64,000 nucleotides of DNA from Schistocerca nitens (GCF_023898315.1 NC_064615.1:734001450-734065449), one strand, 5' to 3'. Positions 1 to 12,760 are shown, counted from the first letter of the stretch. Program-made: numbers and translations. Notes: a model not told the origin generated them from the sequence alone.

Positions 1-99
1 CTGAAGACAGAAGATGACGGGCGAGTAGGATCGTAAGAGGATCGACAATTCATCCCGATTGGCTCGAATGCCGCGGATATTCCAGTGGATAATGGACAT
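1..99 (-). CDS. Non-LTR retrotransposon ORF2, N-terminal start of the AP endonuclease (partial)
   Basis: Reading the minus strand from an ATG at 99 gives 33 open codons to the window edge. They begin MSIIHWNIRGIRANRDEL and later read FCLQ. This is the usual start of the apurinic-like endonuclease of I/Jockey-group LINEs, whose first motif is (Q/H)WN-(I/C)-R-G followed by LxxLL and xCLQE. The frame lies about 40 bp downstream of the expected ORF1 end, the normal ORF1-ORF2 arrangement. The rest of ORF2 (endonuclease, reverse transcriptase) lies outside the window, so whether it is intact cannot be judged. Confidence 0.75.
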   Translation of the reverse strand, partial: MSIIHWNIRGIRANRDELSILLRSYSPVIFCLQ

Positions 100-139
100 A
101 GGGTGGACAGAAAATGGAGGAATGTGACCAAGGTTGCCG

Positions 140-1602
140 TCAACTCAACGACTGCTCAGAGCTTGCGACCGACAGCATGGAGTGGCATTCAGCCGAAGGC
201 AGAAGATCCTGATCCATAGGTTGTTCAGGAGCAGCTCCTGCCATCAGCGATCGGCCGGTTGATCGGCCGCCAGCAGTGCGCCTCGGCAACACAGAAGACG
301 GCCGAGGGCGATTGCCGCCAGGTGGTGCTGTAGATGAGACATGCCGTGGCGGAGAAGGAGAGGAACTGGGTTTCTTATCAGCCTTCTTGGAAACATGATG
401 TTTAGATAAGGAGGAACCGATGGTTGTGAAGTTGGGGTACGTAAAAAATTTTCACGAGTATGCTCTTTTTTCGAAGTCTTGGCGTCCGACTTTTGGGCTC
501 GATTTTTAGCAGAACCCGATGAAGGGTGAGCCATAGAGAGGGCAGGCGAAAGTGGTGAGGTTGAACGGGCGATCTTTGCCCTGGCCGATCTGACGACCGT
601 CGCACTAAAGGTGAGGTCGCAAGTCTGCGTGGCCGCCTGCTTTTTTGGCCGAGGAGAAGCAAGGACAGTGCTGTATTTTCCTGTCTGAGGCACGGTGGGC
701 TGTCGACTGGCGAATAATTTTCGAGCAGCAAAGGTCGACACCTTTTCCTTCACTCTGATTTCCTGAATGAGCTTTACGTCTTTAAAAATGGGGCGATCTC
801 GAGAGGAAGCAGCGTGGTCACCCATACAGTTGATGCAACGAGGGGATGGAGGTGGACAAGCACCCTCATTGGCATCTTTGCCACACATAACACATTTGGC
901 CGGATTCGAGCAGGACTGGCTGGTGTGATTGAACAGCTGACACCGATAGCAACGCGTAGGGTTTGGGACGTAAGGGCGAACGGAAATTATCTCATAGCCT
1001 GCTTTGATTTTCGATGGGAGTTGAACTTTGTCAAATGTCAAGAGGACAGTGCGGGTTGGAATGATGTTCGTGTCAACCCTTTTCATAACTCTATGAACAG
1101 CCGTTACGCCCTGGTCAGACAGGTAGTGCTGAATTTCTTCGTCAGACAATCCGTCGAGGGAGCGTGTATAAACGACTCCACGTGAGGAATTTAAAGTGCG
1201 GTGCGCAACAACCCGGACAGGGAAGGTGTGGAGCAGTGAAGTACGCAGCAATTTTTGTGCCTGGAGGGCACTGACTGTTTCTAACAACAAGGTGCCATTC
1301 CGTAATCTGGAAAAAGACTTTACAGGACCTGCAATTGCGTCGACACCTTTCTGAACAATGAAAGGGTTGACCGTGGAGAAGTCGTGACCTTCGTCAGACC
1401 GAGAAACAACAAGGAACTGTGGCAACGATGGAAGAACTGTCTGTAGCTGAGACTCAGTAAACTTAAGCTTGTGAGCAGACATAGTGGAAGATGAGGAAAT
1501 CATTGCGGAAGAATCCCCCATGATTACCGGCGTCTCCGATGGCGCGCTCCTCCCTTGTGGGGGACCTCTCTGAGGGCACTCCCGCCTTAGGTGATTGTTC
1601 AC
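140..1602 (-). pseudogene. Non-LTR retrotransposon ORF1 (gag-like zinc-knuckle RNA-binding protein), frameshifted near its 3' end
   Basis: A 452-codon frame runs from 1602 to 244. The C-terminal half holds a CCHC knuckle (CYRCQLFNHTSQSC, C-x2-C-x4-H-x4-C), then CVMCGKDANEGAC and CINCMGDHAASSRDRP. This three-knuckle layout is typical of I/Jockey-clade ORF1 proteins, which coat the element RNA. In the third knuckle the expected last Cys is Arg (SRDRP instead of SRDCP), and the second lacks its His. The 244 stop looks like the result of a frameshift: in another frame the expected C-terminus continues (MDQDLLPSAECHSML...) to a stop at 140-142, just before ORF2. A plausible internal initiator is the Met of MSAHKLKF near 1480. 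Decayed, but full length. Confidence 0.8.
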
Positions 1603-2130
1603 ACCTCAGGTCACACCTCCCGACAAACGGACGGAGGGACCAATCGGCACTTTCGGAAGGTATCAGCTCGGGTAATCACCCCCCCCCCCCCTGGGCCTGG
1701 CCGTTACCAGGGGGTACGTACGTGTCCTACCTGTCTATCTGGGGCAGGCAATTACGCGTTACCCTGTCACCGGCTACGCACGAAAATGCGTGGGTCGGCC
1801 TTCAGACACGCACAGGGAGGAAGAAAGAGAAAGGGAAAAACAAAGAAAGGGAAAGGAAAGAAGAGAGGTCTCAAACGCCGCAGCGGAGGAAAGGGTAAAG
1901 AGAAGAGGTAAGGAAAAGAGAAGGACAAAGGAAGGATGAAGACATACAAGCAGAGAAGGCGAAGAATGCGTTACATTTACGAGCGTCCGTCTCCAGACGT
2001 AGGCACAAACCATACTCCCAGAGGGGGAGAAAGGGAAGGAAAGAGCCAGAGGTGAGGGGAGGGGGGGGCGAAGATGGGGGATAGGGAAGGATGCGGAAAA
2101 GGAAGGTATGCAACCCGGTAAGGAAGGAGG
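1603..2130 (-). mobile_element. Probable 5' leader of the same non-LTR element, purine-rich on the + strand
   Basis: The stretch upstream of ORF1 (minus sense) is strongly purine-biased on the + strand (long GGAAGAAAGAGAAAGG-like runs at about 1815-2110) and contains a C run at 1680-1692. The open frames called here come from the low-complexity composition. I infer that this is the element's 5' untranslated leader because it directly precedes ORF1 and no host feature is visible. The 5' boundary is not resolved. Confidence 0.4.
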
Positions 2131-5100
2131 GCCACATTAGCTTGGGGTCCCGTGCTCGCTACGCACATATCCACAAAAGAGTTGTGGACCCCCTGGGGGA
2201 TGTCTCGTTGTGTGCACAACACGAGTACGCCTGTCACATGATCCACACTGGCTCAGAGCATAGTATGGGCAGTGTCAGTGTGAGTGGAACAGTGCAATGA
2301 GGCTATGGTACTCACAATGAATCAGTGATTATTCGTTGTCGTATGTTATGTGACATCAAAGTCGTGGAAATGGTGTGGTCAGTTGTTCGCTGAGAAGTTT
2401 GGTGCTTAGTCCGAAAAGGGCGTCACACTGACTCTGTTTTGAACAAGTCAAAAAAAGTGTTCCAAACCAAGGCCGGAAAGTGCCCCAAGAGATGACCGGT
2501 AGTCACTTTCAAAATAGTCTGTAGTCAGGTTAGTATTGTATTTCCTTTCCTCTGCTGTGTTTCTCTTTACCCTGGAACTCTGTTCTCCAGACCACTTTTA
2601 TTTGTCCCAGATTGTATCTCTTAAGGAGAATTGCAGGATGATTCTTCCCAAAGCTGAAGTTCACTTTCCTTACCGATCCCTCTCCAACATGAGCTTGTGG
2701 TCTGTCTCTAATGAAATTATTGTCGATGGGAATTTAAAATCTAATCTTCCTTACATGCTACAGTTAGTGCTGTTTGTGAAACAATGTGATGATTTATTAA
2801 GCAATGTATGCATTTAAAGTCAAAATAGAATGAGTTAACGTTAATCAAGAGTTCATCATTAGTTTTCTAAAACATATTTTAAAATACATTTATTTCGGAA
2901 CTGTGGTTCAATTCTTTGTTACTGCATGCAACCCAAAGACCATCGCATAAACTGAACCATCACATAAGGTGTAATTATACTTATGGAAATCAGCTCCCTG
3001 AAACCGGTAACATATTGAGACATACCCTCACAGCATATTCATAGTGTAGACTATGTAGTTACTGTTCCATCAGGCAATGATGGTTAACAACTGATATTTA
3101 ATATATCAGTACATCATACCATTATAAAATGCAACAGTAAAACTTAGGTCGGTTCTAACATCGAGGTCTAAGAGATAGATACAGTGCATTTATCGAGAAT
3201 AATAGTAGCTCATTACAGGAATAAGAAAACCTGCACACGATACAGCGTGCAATACCTTATTTTATTACCAGTAGCATGTTAGTCATTTTAAAATTAATTA
3301 ACTTGTCACATGGGAATTTAGTGGAATGAGGTTTTGGCTGAGGGTTGTGCAGAAGTGGGGCATATTGAACAACATTATTTTATTTAACAACAAAATTTCA
3401 ACAGAACATTAAAGCCCTTACAATAAAACAAATATACATTTTTTAGGCCAAAAGAATTTCAAGTATGGCTAAAATAGCTAACTGAACAATTAAATATTTA
3501 GCGTTAACATAAAATACTCAAATATAAACCAAATTCAGTCTTGCACTCTTGTGAGCAACAGCACAAGAAATTGCAGTGACAATTGAAAAGCTTACAGTGT
3601 GAATGACTACTTTGTATTATTTTGGATCAGTTCGATGAACTCTATTTAGACCTAGATCTACTATTGTTACTATCTCCAGACAACTAAGAAACTAAATACC
3701 AACAACACTGCCAATGCTTATGGCTAAATGACTTTTGATACAATTGATACGTGAGAGATGATTCATATAAGATAAGAACAGAGTAAAATCCTAATACACA
3801 GGATTGAACCACTGGTTCAATCAAATTAACTCAATAACACAACTATTACACCTATTGAGAAAGAACTGATTCACGCTAATAGCGAAAAACGAAACTTGTG
3901 GTTCATATATTTAGTCCGCCCCTGGTAGATACAAAAATAGTTATGGTTGCCCTGTCTGTCAAAAAACACTGCCACACCTCTCATATGCCACAGATATGAA
4001 CAACTCTATAGTCTAAGCTCATAGTCTCCCATGCGGGAAGTTGTTTACAAGTGGCTGCATTCAGTGCACATTTGCATCTAATGTGGTGCAGTGCCTTGTT
4101 CATAAAGCTAACAGGCTACCACCGTCAGCTGCGAAAGCCCCCAGGCTGTGCTCCTTATGACCAGCAGAGCGCACTCTTCGACTCCTTTGAAAATTCTGTG
4201 TGTCAGTAGAGGTAAAGGCAGTAACCATTCCGCTTCGTTGGCGCCATCACTGCCCTCTAAACACTACAATGATCGCTGACTATGCACCACAGGTTCTGAC
4301 CACAGACAGGGCACTGGCGCTGCCACAGTTCTCCATACGCTACAGTGACCACTGACAACAGTCCACAGATTTCACGTGTGAACACAATGACATAATGTTT
4401 GCTTCTTTGAGATCTGTATTTGAAGGGGAACAGGTCAATGCCGTTCTCACTACTTGAGCTGTCCACCATACCTTAAGCCGTCACCATCAGCGCAGCAAAC
4501 CTGGATCACAGCGCTTCTTGCTGATTTTTAGTACTAGAGCAACGCTGATGTGTCTGGCTGGGTAGGGTGGGAAATTAGGAATGCTATGAACTACAGATTC
4601 ATGGCAATACTTGGTTGTTTTGTATGATCCCATGAATCAACAAGTTAAAAATGTCACCTTTTGAGAAAACATTAGGTGTAGCTAAAAATAAAATCTAACT
4701 TTGACAATTCTTTTTCATTTTAATTTTTTTTTACCGTTACCAATCCTTATTCTAACAAAACAATCAGTACATAATATTACTAATATTAGAAGTCGAATAA
4801 ATGTTTACAAAGAATTAATGCTTGTGCTAAAAGGGGATGAAATACGTGGTTTCACATTTGATCCACAATTTTCCAAAGCATATCACTAGTGTTATGAGGA
4901 ATATTTTAAGTTTCAGAGTGAATTTAAGAACCCTGTGTTTTCCAGTTACTTGGACTCCAACGAAAGGTACATGCACAAGGCATATAAAACTTAAAACTTA
5001 TACGAGATTTACTGAACATCTGTAACAATATTTTTCCTGGCAGCTGCATCTATAATATTCTATAACATTTTAATTATCAGATACATTCTACATAAAATTC

Positions 5101-5485
5101 ATTTCTTTGACTTCTTCATATACCCCAGAGACATCACTGACTATACTCTAAGGGATTGTGGTATGAAATAGAATGTAATATTCCCTACATTAGGACTCTA
5201 TATGGAAAACAGAACTTTGAAAATAAACTTAGAGACTTTATAGGAAATTTCACTTTTTTATTTTGTGACACATTAATTTTTATCTTCTGGTGGGCACTGG
5301 GTTGCTGGGTAATTGATACATAATCTTGCTTCATTACCTTATTTCTGTGAGAGGTTCATTAATTTTGTTAACAGGTCTAAATTCTGCAGTCCATTTGTCG
5401 TACATTAAAGTACTTCTTCCACTTTTCAAGTGTTGACAACTCATCTGTTACTTCATTTTTTAAATTTTCTTTACATTTGTTACAG
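2131..5485. other. No recognisable gene: AT-rich DNA upstream of the first visible esterase exon
   Basis: About 3.3 kb with only short random frames. It should be the intron between the esterase's start/signal-peptide exon and the exon at 5486, or the 5' flank. I could not identify a start exon, promoter or transposon here. The short frame around 2536 looks like a signal peptide but starts at TTG and has no donor in a usable position. Confidence 0.5.
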
Positions 5486-5623
5486 GCTCAAGAGTATGTA
5501 ACAGTGGAAATACAAGAGGGCACCCTGAGGGGTCAGATGTCGAAAACATGGACAGACATTCCCATGTTCATGTTTCAAGGTATTCCATATGCTGAACCAC
5601 CAGTGGGAGATCTTCGCTTCCAG
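5486..5623 (+). CDS. Esterase exon 1 of those visible (N-terminal beta-strands, LRFQ)
   Basis: Acceptor TTGTTACAG ends at 5485. The 46 codons start AQEYVTVEIQEGTLRG and end GIPYAEPPVGDLRFQ, the family's conserved N-terminal region with the RF motif of juvenile-hormone-esterase-like enzymes. The frame is phase 0 at both ends. The next base pair of the intron is GC, not GT: CAG|GCAAGT. Reading through instead would add the unrelated residues ASVYVSFSY, and the next exon continues exactly with PPVSKAAW, so the GC junction is required. An upstream exon must supply the start codon; the TTG at 5477 lies in the intron's polypyrimidine region and is not a start. Confidence 0.95.
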
Positions 5624-5629
5624 GCAAGT
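5624..5629 (+). other. Non-canonical GC splice donor (intron 1)
   Basis: The exon-intron junction reads CAG|GCAAGT. Apart from the C at +2 it is a perfect U1-pairing donor, which is typical of the minority GC-AG intron class. The reading frame on both sides (LRFQ joined to PPVSK) leaves no GT alternative nearby. Confidence 0.85.
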
Positions 5630-7689
5630 GTATATGTTTCTTTTTCCTATGTCGTATATACAAGTAATGGTACTGAGTACATTCTGGTACTGTCTCCATT
5701 GCTGCTAGATTTACAATGGCATCATCCTTCCGAATTGTCAAATTTCTTCCTTCCCATCTGTCAACCCATCCCCTCTCCCCCAATCCATCCCTCACTCCTA
5801 TGATGTCATAGTGGCCACAGACCAACTGCCCTACGTGGAAACCACAAGAAATTCTAAAACTGATGGGAAATTAAAAAACACTGTGTTCTTCTCAACCTTC
5901 TAATGTCACAGATCAGTTGTCCTAAATATAACATTTCGGGAAATTCAAAATTCAAAGATGGACAGTTATCCCACAGGTGTAAAATGAAAAAAGTATCCGA
6001 TTTGGCAACCCAGCATGGCTGACCTACCAACACAGGCGGAGCCACAATCATTCACAGGTTTCCTGTAAGATCTGTCACATCTAAATATTAGATGATTGAC
6101 CTGAGGATACTGCCTTGGTCTTATGGCATCAGAATCCATGATGGTGGACCTGAGGAGGCTTGTGCAGCTTCCTTGTTTGTCAGATTTTCCAGTTGAATAG
6201 CGCAGCCTGCATGCTTGCCAGGCCACTTGGACTAAGCTTAGAAGCTGGTGTAAGTTTAAAATAGTGTGATATTCAAAAAATCTCTGCTCCTCTCATGTAC
6301 CAAGTTTAAAACTCACTCAACTTTCATGTTTAAAGAATCTCAATCCTGATTTTGCAACACAGGAGCTGACTTGCCCTAAGTTTAAGACTAGTTGTACTAT
6401 GCTCATATTTAAAATTGAAACATGTAGAGTAAGATGGGAACAACTAAATCCTTATTTAAAGAAAAAATGCAAAGGGAGTCACTACAAAGACTCCAGCCAC
6501 TACACAGCTCTGCATCACACTCTCTAGCAGCCATCCGCTTGTGAAGCACTGTGCCATGTCATCCACTGTGAGTCACCAGTCACTGTGACAACCACAGCAG
6601 TCTGCTGTGTGCAAGCTGACACTTTGGCAGTGCTGCTCCCTCTTTCTACCTCTGCCCAGACCATGCGATGTTAGAATGCCAGCTTCCCATCCCACCCCAA
6701 TGTATGCATTTGGTTGGCACCTGGCACTGTCTGACATGCCCCAATGGCTGCGACAGGGCACAACAGCTACGCAGTGGCGTTTAATCCACTACTTTTTGCT
6801 CTGCCGAATTAGAGTTGTGTGACATACCAAATGCGTGAGTCTGCCAATGTGCTGATGCCTATGAGATCACAGTCATAGTCCAGTCAGAATTTCCTGAGAA
6901 TTTGTGATATTATATATACCTAACGCAAACATTATTTTTGTCATAGACAAATTGAAACCTGTAGCACATTCCAACTAGAAAATGCACTTAGACATGCTAC
7001 TTCTGTTCTACAGTTAGTAACCTGGTGGGATGTCAGCTCATTATATCTGACATGTTTTCCAGAACAAGAAAATCCACTTAGTAGGTGCAAGTACGTTTTT
7101 CTCCTCCAGGCAGAAACCTGTAATTCACTCACCAGTAGTTGTACATAAGAAAGCCCTTAGACATGCTGTTTCAGACTTACAACCTGCAACACTACTTACA
7201 GCAGACACATGAAAATTCTCTCAACAGGAATGTGAAGCACTACTGTCAAGTTACTCCTCACATACAACGGACGAATTTGGATACAATGAACACAAGACAA
7301 TTCGAAAAATAATAAATGGAGGTTGGAAACATTCCATTGAGGTAACTAACGAATACTTTGCTTAGAAACTTATGAAATTCAATGAGTGAATACAGAAATC
7401 TCGAAATAATAATCGTACATTAACAGCTCTCTTCTTAAACCATCACCCACCTAACAATTCATAAAGACTTGTAGTTTGTGTGATGCAGCTGATATGTTTG
7501 TAGTTGTAGCTTCATTCCACAGTTTCAAAGAGAAGGAACCACATAGATTTGTGGTAGTAGATTCAGTCCAAAGATTTCAACTGTATATCCCCAAAGTTAC
7601 CTGAAACACATCAGACACACCACATTTTTTCTACAAAGTTACCCACATTGTACTGTCAAAATACTACTTTATCAGCTTTCTTGGAGTTC
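5630..7689. other. Intron 1, first part: nothing recognised
   Basis: About 2 kb of unique-looking intronic DNA. I see a weak local duplication (phrases like CTTAGACATGCT at about 6986 and 7157) but no transposon ends, coding homology or RNA gene. Confidence 0.45.
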
Positions 7690-8420
7690 AGGCCAAAGAC
7701 TAATTTGTTGATACAGTCTCCAGAGTAGTCTATTCTGTGCAACCTCTACTGCAAACTATGTCCATTTGAACCTGCTTACGTATTCATGCCCAGGACTCCC
7801 TCTACAACTGTTAGGCTCCTCATGTCCCTCCATTACTAAACCTATTACTCCGTGCTGCCTTAGGATATTTCCTGTCAACTGGTCCCTTCTTTTAGTCAAG
7901 TTGGCCACAAACAGAATGTCTCCCCAACTCTGTTTAATACGTTCTTATTACTTATTCTATCTACTATTAGCATTCTTGCACATATATAAAATCACATTTT
8001 AAAAGCTTATGTGGTCTTCATGTTTGAACTGCTTATTGTCCACGTTTCACCTCCACACAAGGCGACAATCCAAATAAATACTCTCAGAGAATGCTTCCTA
8101 GTAATTAAATTTGTATTACATGTTAAAAAATTCTTTTTTTCAGAAATGATTTCCTTGCTGTCCCCGATATGTGTTCTGTATCCTTTCTGTTTTGGCCATA
8201 ATTTATTACTTTGCTGTCCAGTTAGGTAAACTCTTCTTCTACTTTTAGTGTCTCATCTTCCAATTTAATTTCCTGATCATCGCCTGATTTCATTCCTCTA
8301 CATTCCACTAACCTTGTTATACTTTTATGACTATTCATTGCATTCAACAGCTCTTTCAGTTCCTTTGCTGTCTCTGTCAGAATTACAATGTCATCGGCAA
8401 ACCACAAAATTTAGATTTCT
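7690..8420 (-). mobile_element. RTE-like LINE fragment (reverse-transcriptase C-terminal part and 3' end), minus strand
   Basis: On the minus strand, 8407-8222 reads WFADDIVILTETAKELKELL, the RT active-site (F/Y)ADD motif with the flanking sequence typical of RTE-like insect LINEs. Further down, in other frames, come pieces such as KKNFLTC and ALCGGETWTISSS, corresponding to the family's ...LLTSK... and ALYGSETWT... segments. The last 250 bp contain the usual tail (TTAGTCTTTGGCCTGAACTCC on the minus strand). Frames are broken by several stops and shifts; it is a 5'-truncated dead copy. The clade assignment is by motif memory and may be refined. Confidence 0.65.
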
Positions 8421-8424
8421 TCTC

Positions 8425-9335
8425 CTTCAACTTTAGTTCACTTCCTTTTCCTTTACTGCATTATCTGCAAGGATTTCACTTGTTTTGTTCAGTGAGCATA
8501 ATATTATGTCATCATCAAAGAGAAAATTTTCTTCATGACTGACACTATTTGAAAAGTCATTAATGAATGAACCAGAACTCCACCGACAAACTTTCAGAGG
8601 CTCTTCAGGTATACCTTCTATGTATTTTGGTGTAGGGGACTCACAGTCTTCCGAGGGTTACTACAGATTTCGGTTTCTTGCCCCAGTTAACTTTGTACGA
8701 GCGTCTGCTTCGCACTGAAATCAGTGCACATCAGTGCAAATGTCAACGGTATGCGTTGAGTGTCTCGTTTACATTCGTTCACAGTACCTGCTATTGACAA
8801 CAGTGACGCCCTCTTTAACTCGTTGCCCTCAAGTGTGTATTCAGTACTGCTCTGTTCTGTCTAGGACTTTGTTTTTCCGCAACGTTAGTTGTGGTTTGAC
8901 AGTGATAGACAGGAGTGCTATGTCTAGGCTTACTGATGAGTTGACAGACATGGGCTTCGTTTATGGGCTCATTAAGTAAAATAGCAAAGTGGCATAACGG
9001 TTGTATGCTGAGCTGTTCCCGAACCGACGGCAACGTTGTAGTACTTTTGCATCTCCTGAAGACTGAAGCATTGAATTTTGTTATATGTTTTCGGTATTGG
9101 TGATCGAATATTACAGATCCTTTTAAGATTGTGAAGTTATTGTCACAGAAACAAGGGTGACAGCGATAGCAAACCAATTAAATAATAATTAAATTATTAC
9201 CCTGTAACGAACTGCCGGACACCGTAGGTCCGTTATACCTAAATACTTAGAAGGGTTCCCTGAACAACCTCTGACACTTTGTCAATGGAGTTCCGGTTCA
9301 CCCTGTATGCTTACTTTTTGTACCATATCTTCTTT
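8425..9335. other. Intron 1, middle part: no gene; possible transposon terminus near 9300
   Basis: No coding homology. The sequence around 9270-9310 ends ...GGAGTTCCGGTTCACCCTGTAT, which resembles the ends of small Tc/mariner-like elements (CACCCTGTA), but I could not find a matching inverted end within 900 bp, so no element is called. Confidence 0.35.
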
Positions 9336-9337
9336 CC

Positions 9338-9588
9338 GCCTGCTTAGCTGAGTGATGACGTGCTTCTCTCCCAAGCACCGGGCCCGGATACGATTCCGAT
9401 CCGGTCGGAGTTTTTCTCCGCTCGGGGACTGGTGTTGTGTTGTCCTCATCATCATTTCTTCCTCATCATCGGCCGCATGTCGCCCAATGTGGCGCCGACT
9501 GAAATAAGACTTGCACTTGGCGGCCGAAACCGAATGGGACTTCCCGGCCGCAATGCCATAAGATCATTTCGTTTCGTTTACCATATTT
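9338..9588 (+). mobile_element. tRNA-derived SINE (GCCTGCTTAGCTGAGTG head, ATC-rich body)
   Basis: The head CTGCTTAGCTGAGTGATGACGTGC resembles a tRNA A-box half, and GATACGATTCCGATCC fits a degenerate B box (GGTTCGATTCC), as expected for an internal RNA polymerase III promoter. The body contains GTTGTCCTCATCATCATTTC and CGCCCAATGTGGCGCCGACTGAAATAAG, recurring sequence in arthropod SINEs. About 250 bp, diverged. The protein-like frame across it is spurious. Confidence 0.65.
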
Positions 9589-9973
9589 GCTAATTGTGAC
9601 TGAAACCAGTAGTCAGCTACAACTCTATTGCATAGTGATTCTAGTTTATTCAGTAGAATATTATGGTTAGTACTATAATCATCCTCGGAGAGATCTAAGA
9701 ATATATCTGTGACTTACTAAACCTTGTCAAGAGTATCCAGTGTCACTTTTGTCAATTCTACTACGATTGACTCTGCACTTCTACAACTTCTGAACTCAAG
9801 CTGCGACTCACTTATAAGGTTCTACTAACTCAAGCAATTCGTCAGCCTGTTTATCAGATATATTCTGTCATTTTTCATAAAGAAGACAAGAAGAAAATAG
9901 GCCCCTAGTTTTCTGTGTCTACTCTGAAGCAAACCACACCTTCGAACAGCTTCGTTTAACAACGTTATTATAA

Positions 9974-11219
9974 CACTGAGGTGACTAAAGTTATGAAATA
10001 GCGATACTGTCTCTGTCTGTACCGCATACAAAAGGTATAAAAGGGCAGAGCATTGGCAGAACAGTCGTTTGCACTCAGGGGATTCATGTGAAAAGGTTTC
10101 CGACGTGGTTATGCCGCACAACGGAAATAACAGACTTTGAACGCGGAATGATGGTTGACGCTAGACGCATAGGGCATTCCATTTCGGATATCGTTGGAGA
10201 ATTCAAATTCCGGGAACAACAGTGTCCCGAATTACCACATTTCAGTCGTTACCACACCGCGGACAACACAGTGGCCGACGGCCTTCGCTTAATGACCGAG
10301 AATAGCGGCGTTTGCGTAGAGTTGTCAGTGCTAACAGACAAGCAGTACTGCATTAAATAACCGTAGAAATCAACGTGGAACCTACAACGAACTTATCCGT
10401 TAGGACAGTGCGGCGAAATTTGGCGTTAATGGACTATGATAACCGACGCGAGCGCTGCCTTTGCTTAACAGCACGACATCAACCTGCAGCGCCTCTCCTG
10501 GGACCGTGAAGAAATCGGTTGATCTTAGACGACAGGTAGGCAGTGGCCTGGTCAGGTGAATCCTGTTACCAGTTGATAAGAGCTGATGGTAGTTATCGAG
10601 TGTGACGCAGAGCCCACTTAACCATGGACACGAGTTGTTAATAAGGGACTCTGCAGTCTGGTGGTGGATCCATAATGCTGTGGGCTATGCGTATATGGAA
10701 TAGAATTGGTCCTCTTCGATGTTCAGCTGCTTGGAGACCATTGTAGCTATACATGGATGTGATGTCGTTTTCCCAAACAACAAAGGATTTTTTTTATGAC
10801 AATGCGCCATTTTAAAGTGTCACAGTTGTTCGTGACTGATTTGAAGAACGTTTTTGACAGCAAATGATTTGGCTACTCAGATTACCCGACTTGGATCTCA
10901 TCGAATATTTATGGGACGTAATTGAGGGATTAGATCGTGCACAAAATCCTTGCACCGACAAGACTTTCGCATTTATGAACGACTATCCCATCGAACATTT
11001 GTGGGGCATTATCGAGAGGTCAGGTCACATAACAAAATCCTGCAACAGCAACACTATCACAGTTATAGATGGCTATAGAGGTACAATGGCTCAAAGTTCC
11101 CGCAGTGGACTTCCAACGATTAGTTGAGTCCATCTCTTGTCGAGTTGTTACACTACGCCGGGCAAAAGGCAGTGCGACACGATATTAGGAGGTATCTCAT
11201 GGCTTTTGTCACTTCAGAG
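9974..11219 (+). mobile_element. Degraded Tc1-like DNA transposon, + strand transposase
   Basis: The ends are imperfect inverted repeats: CACTGAGGTGACTAAAGTTATGA on the left, and CTTTTGTCACTTCAG on the right (reverse complement CTGAAGTGACAAAAG). Inside, 10123-10190 reads EITDFERGMMVDARRIG, the Tc1 helix-turn-helix start, and 10660-10700 keeps the GSIMLW region. The final DxxPIEHLW segment appears twice through an internal duplication (see the repeat entry). Many stops and shifts: an inactive copy of about 1.25 kb in intron 1 of the esterase. Confidence 0.75.
10897..11076 (+). repeat. 90-bp in-frame tandem duplication inside the Tc1 relic
   Basis: Two adjacent 90-bp units (10897-10986 and 10987-11076) align codon for codon over 30 residues: LIEYLWDVIEGLDRAQNP and PIEHLWGIIERSGHITKS, each running on to a -Y codon. 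Both correspond to the same Tc1 C-terminal segment that follows the third catalytic acid. The copies have diverged a lot from each other, so the duplication is old. Confidence 0.8.
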
Positions 11220-11330
11220 GATGTTTGCTAATTCACTGTAGTTGTTAGCTACACTTTCTTTACACTTTTTAAGATTTGCTCTAAGCTCAAATAGATATTC
11301 ACGTATTATGAAACTTTCGCTTTTCTCTAG

Positions 11331-11462
11331 CCACCAGTGAGTAAAGCTGCTTGGTCTGGCGTTAGAGATGCACTGGCGGTAGGATCGATGTGTCCTCAAC
11401 TTGATAACAATGAAGCGTCTGGGGACGAGGACTGCCTCTACCTAAATGTCTTTGGTCCAGAG
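11331..11462 (+). CDS. Esterase exon 2 (EDCLYLNV)
   Basis: Acceptor TTTTCTCTAG ends at 11330; donor GAG|GTAGGC follows 11462. The 44 codons read PPVSKAAWSGVRDALAVGSM and then CPQ...SGDEDCLYLNVFGPE. The W-x-G-V-x-x-A segment, the Cys before PQ and the EDCLYLNV motif are hallmarks of the type-B carboxylesterase family; the two Cys normally form the first disulfide. Both boundaries are phase 0. It lies 111 bp after the end of the Tc1 relic. Confidence 0.96.
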
Positions 11463-11596
11463 GTAGGCATTATTAAATAAAAAACGGCTACTGCATAAAT
11501 TACTAATGTGATGAAAAACCGATTGAGACTTTAAGAATAATAACTAAACAAAGCTATGTCAAAGAATTCCTTATAAGATTTTTGTTCCTCCTCTAA

Positions 11597-11968
<372 letters not shown>

Positions 11969-12072
11969 TAAGGTACCTCTTTTAGCAATTTCGCTATCCT
12001 CACTCTGTTCATTACCTTACTAAATATCTATATGTTGTACAACGTACGCTGTGTTTCTAAATACATCACTGA

Positions 12073-12286
<214 letters not shown>

Positions 12287-12758
12287 AAAAATTTTCAAAT
12301 ACTCTACTAATTTAATCTTTTAACTCATCGAGGTTTTAAAAAATTATACCTTTGTGTCAACTACTATGTAGTCATTAAAATTATATTTATTAATCACATC
12401 GAATTTTGGAGCTGTAGTTTCTTCTCCGAGTAATAACCGTCCATGTTATCTCGCAAGCATAGCTTTCACGAACTCAGCACGGCAACGTAGTCTAAAACAT
12501 CAACTGAACTTTCCGAGCAAAGACGCCGTGGTAGATATATAAAAGTGTTCCTTGACTTTTCGTCTCCGACTGCGCGAGACATCTCACCGTTTTATCTCCA
12601 AAGATATCTCCCACAGACAGAGACGAAAGTCAGGAAATACGTTCGTATATGGACCACGGAAGTTTTAACTCAAGTGAATACCAACCGAAAAGTCTGTATC
12701 GTATGAATAATCTCGAAGTATTTAAATTTTCGTTAGAAGATGTACTACTAGATCGATT
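12287..12758. other. Intron 4, first part: nothing recognised
   Basis: AT-rich intronic sequence between the GC donor and the mariner insertion. The short frame at 12649-12924 runs across the mariner end and is not a gene. Confidence 0.5.
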
Positions 12759-12760
12759 TA

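Noticed and set aside
814-1185. Plus-strand 123-codon frame
   Set aside because: Antisense shadow of the LINE ORF1 with its zinc knuckles.
2536-2817. Frame with a hydrophobic start (YFLSSAVFLFTLELC) as the signal-peptide exon of the esterase
   Set aside because: It begins with TTG, not ATG, has no upstream context and no donor that would join in phase 0 to the exon at 5486.
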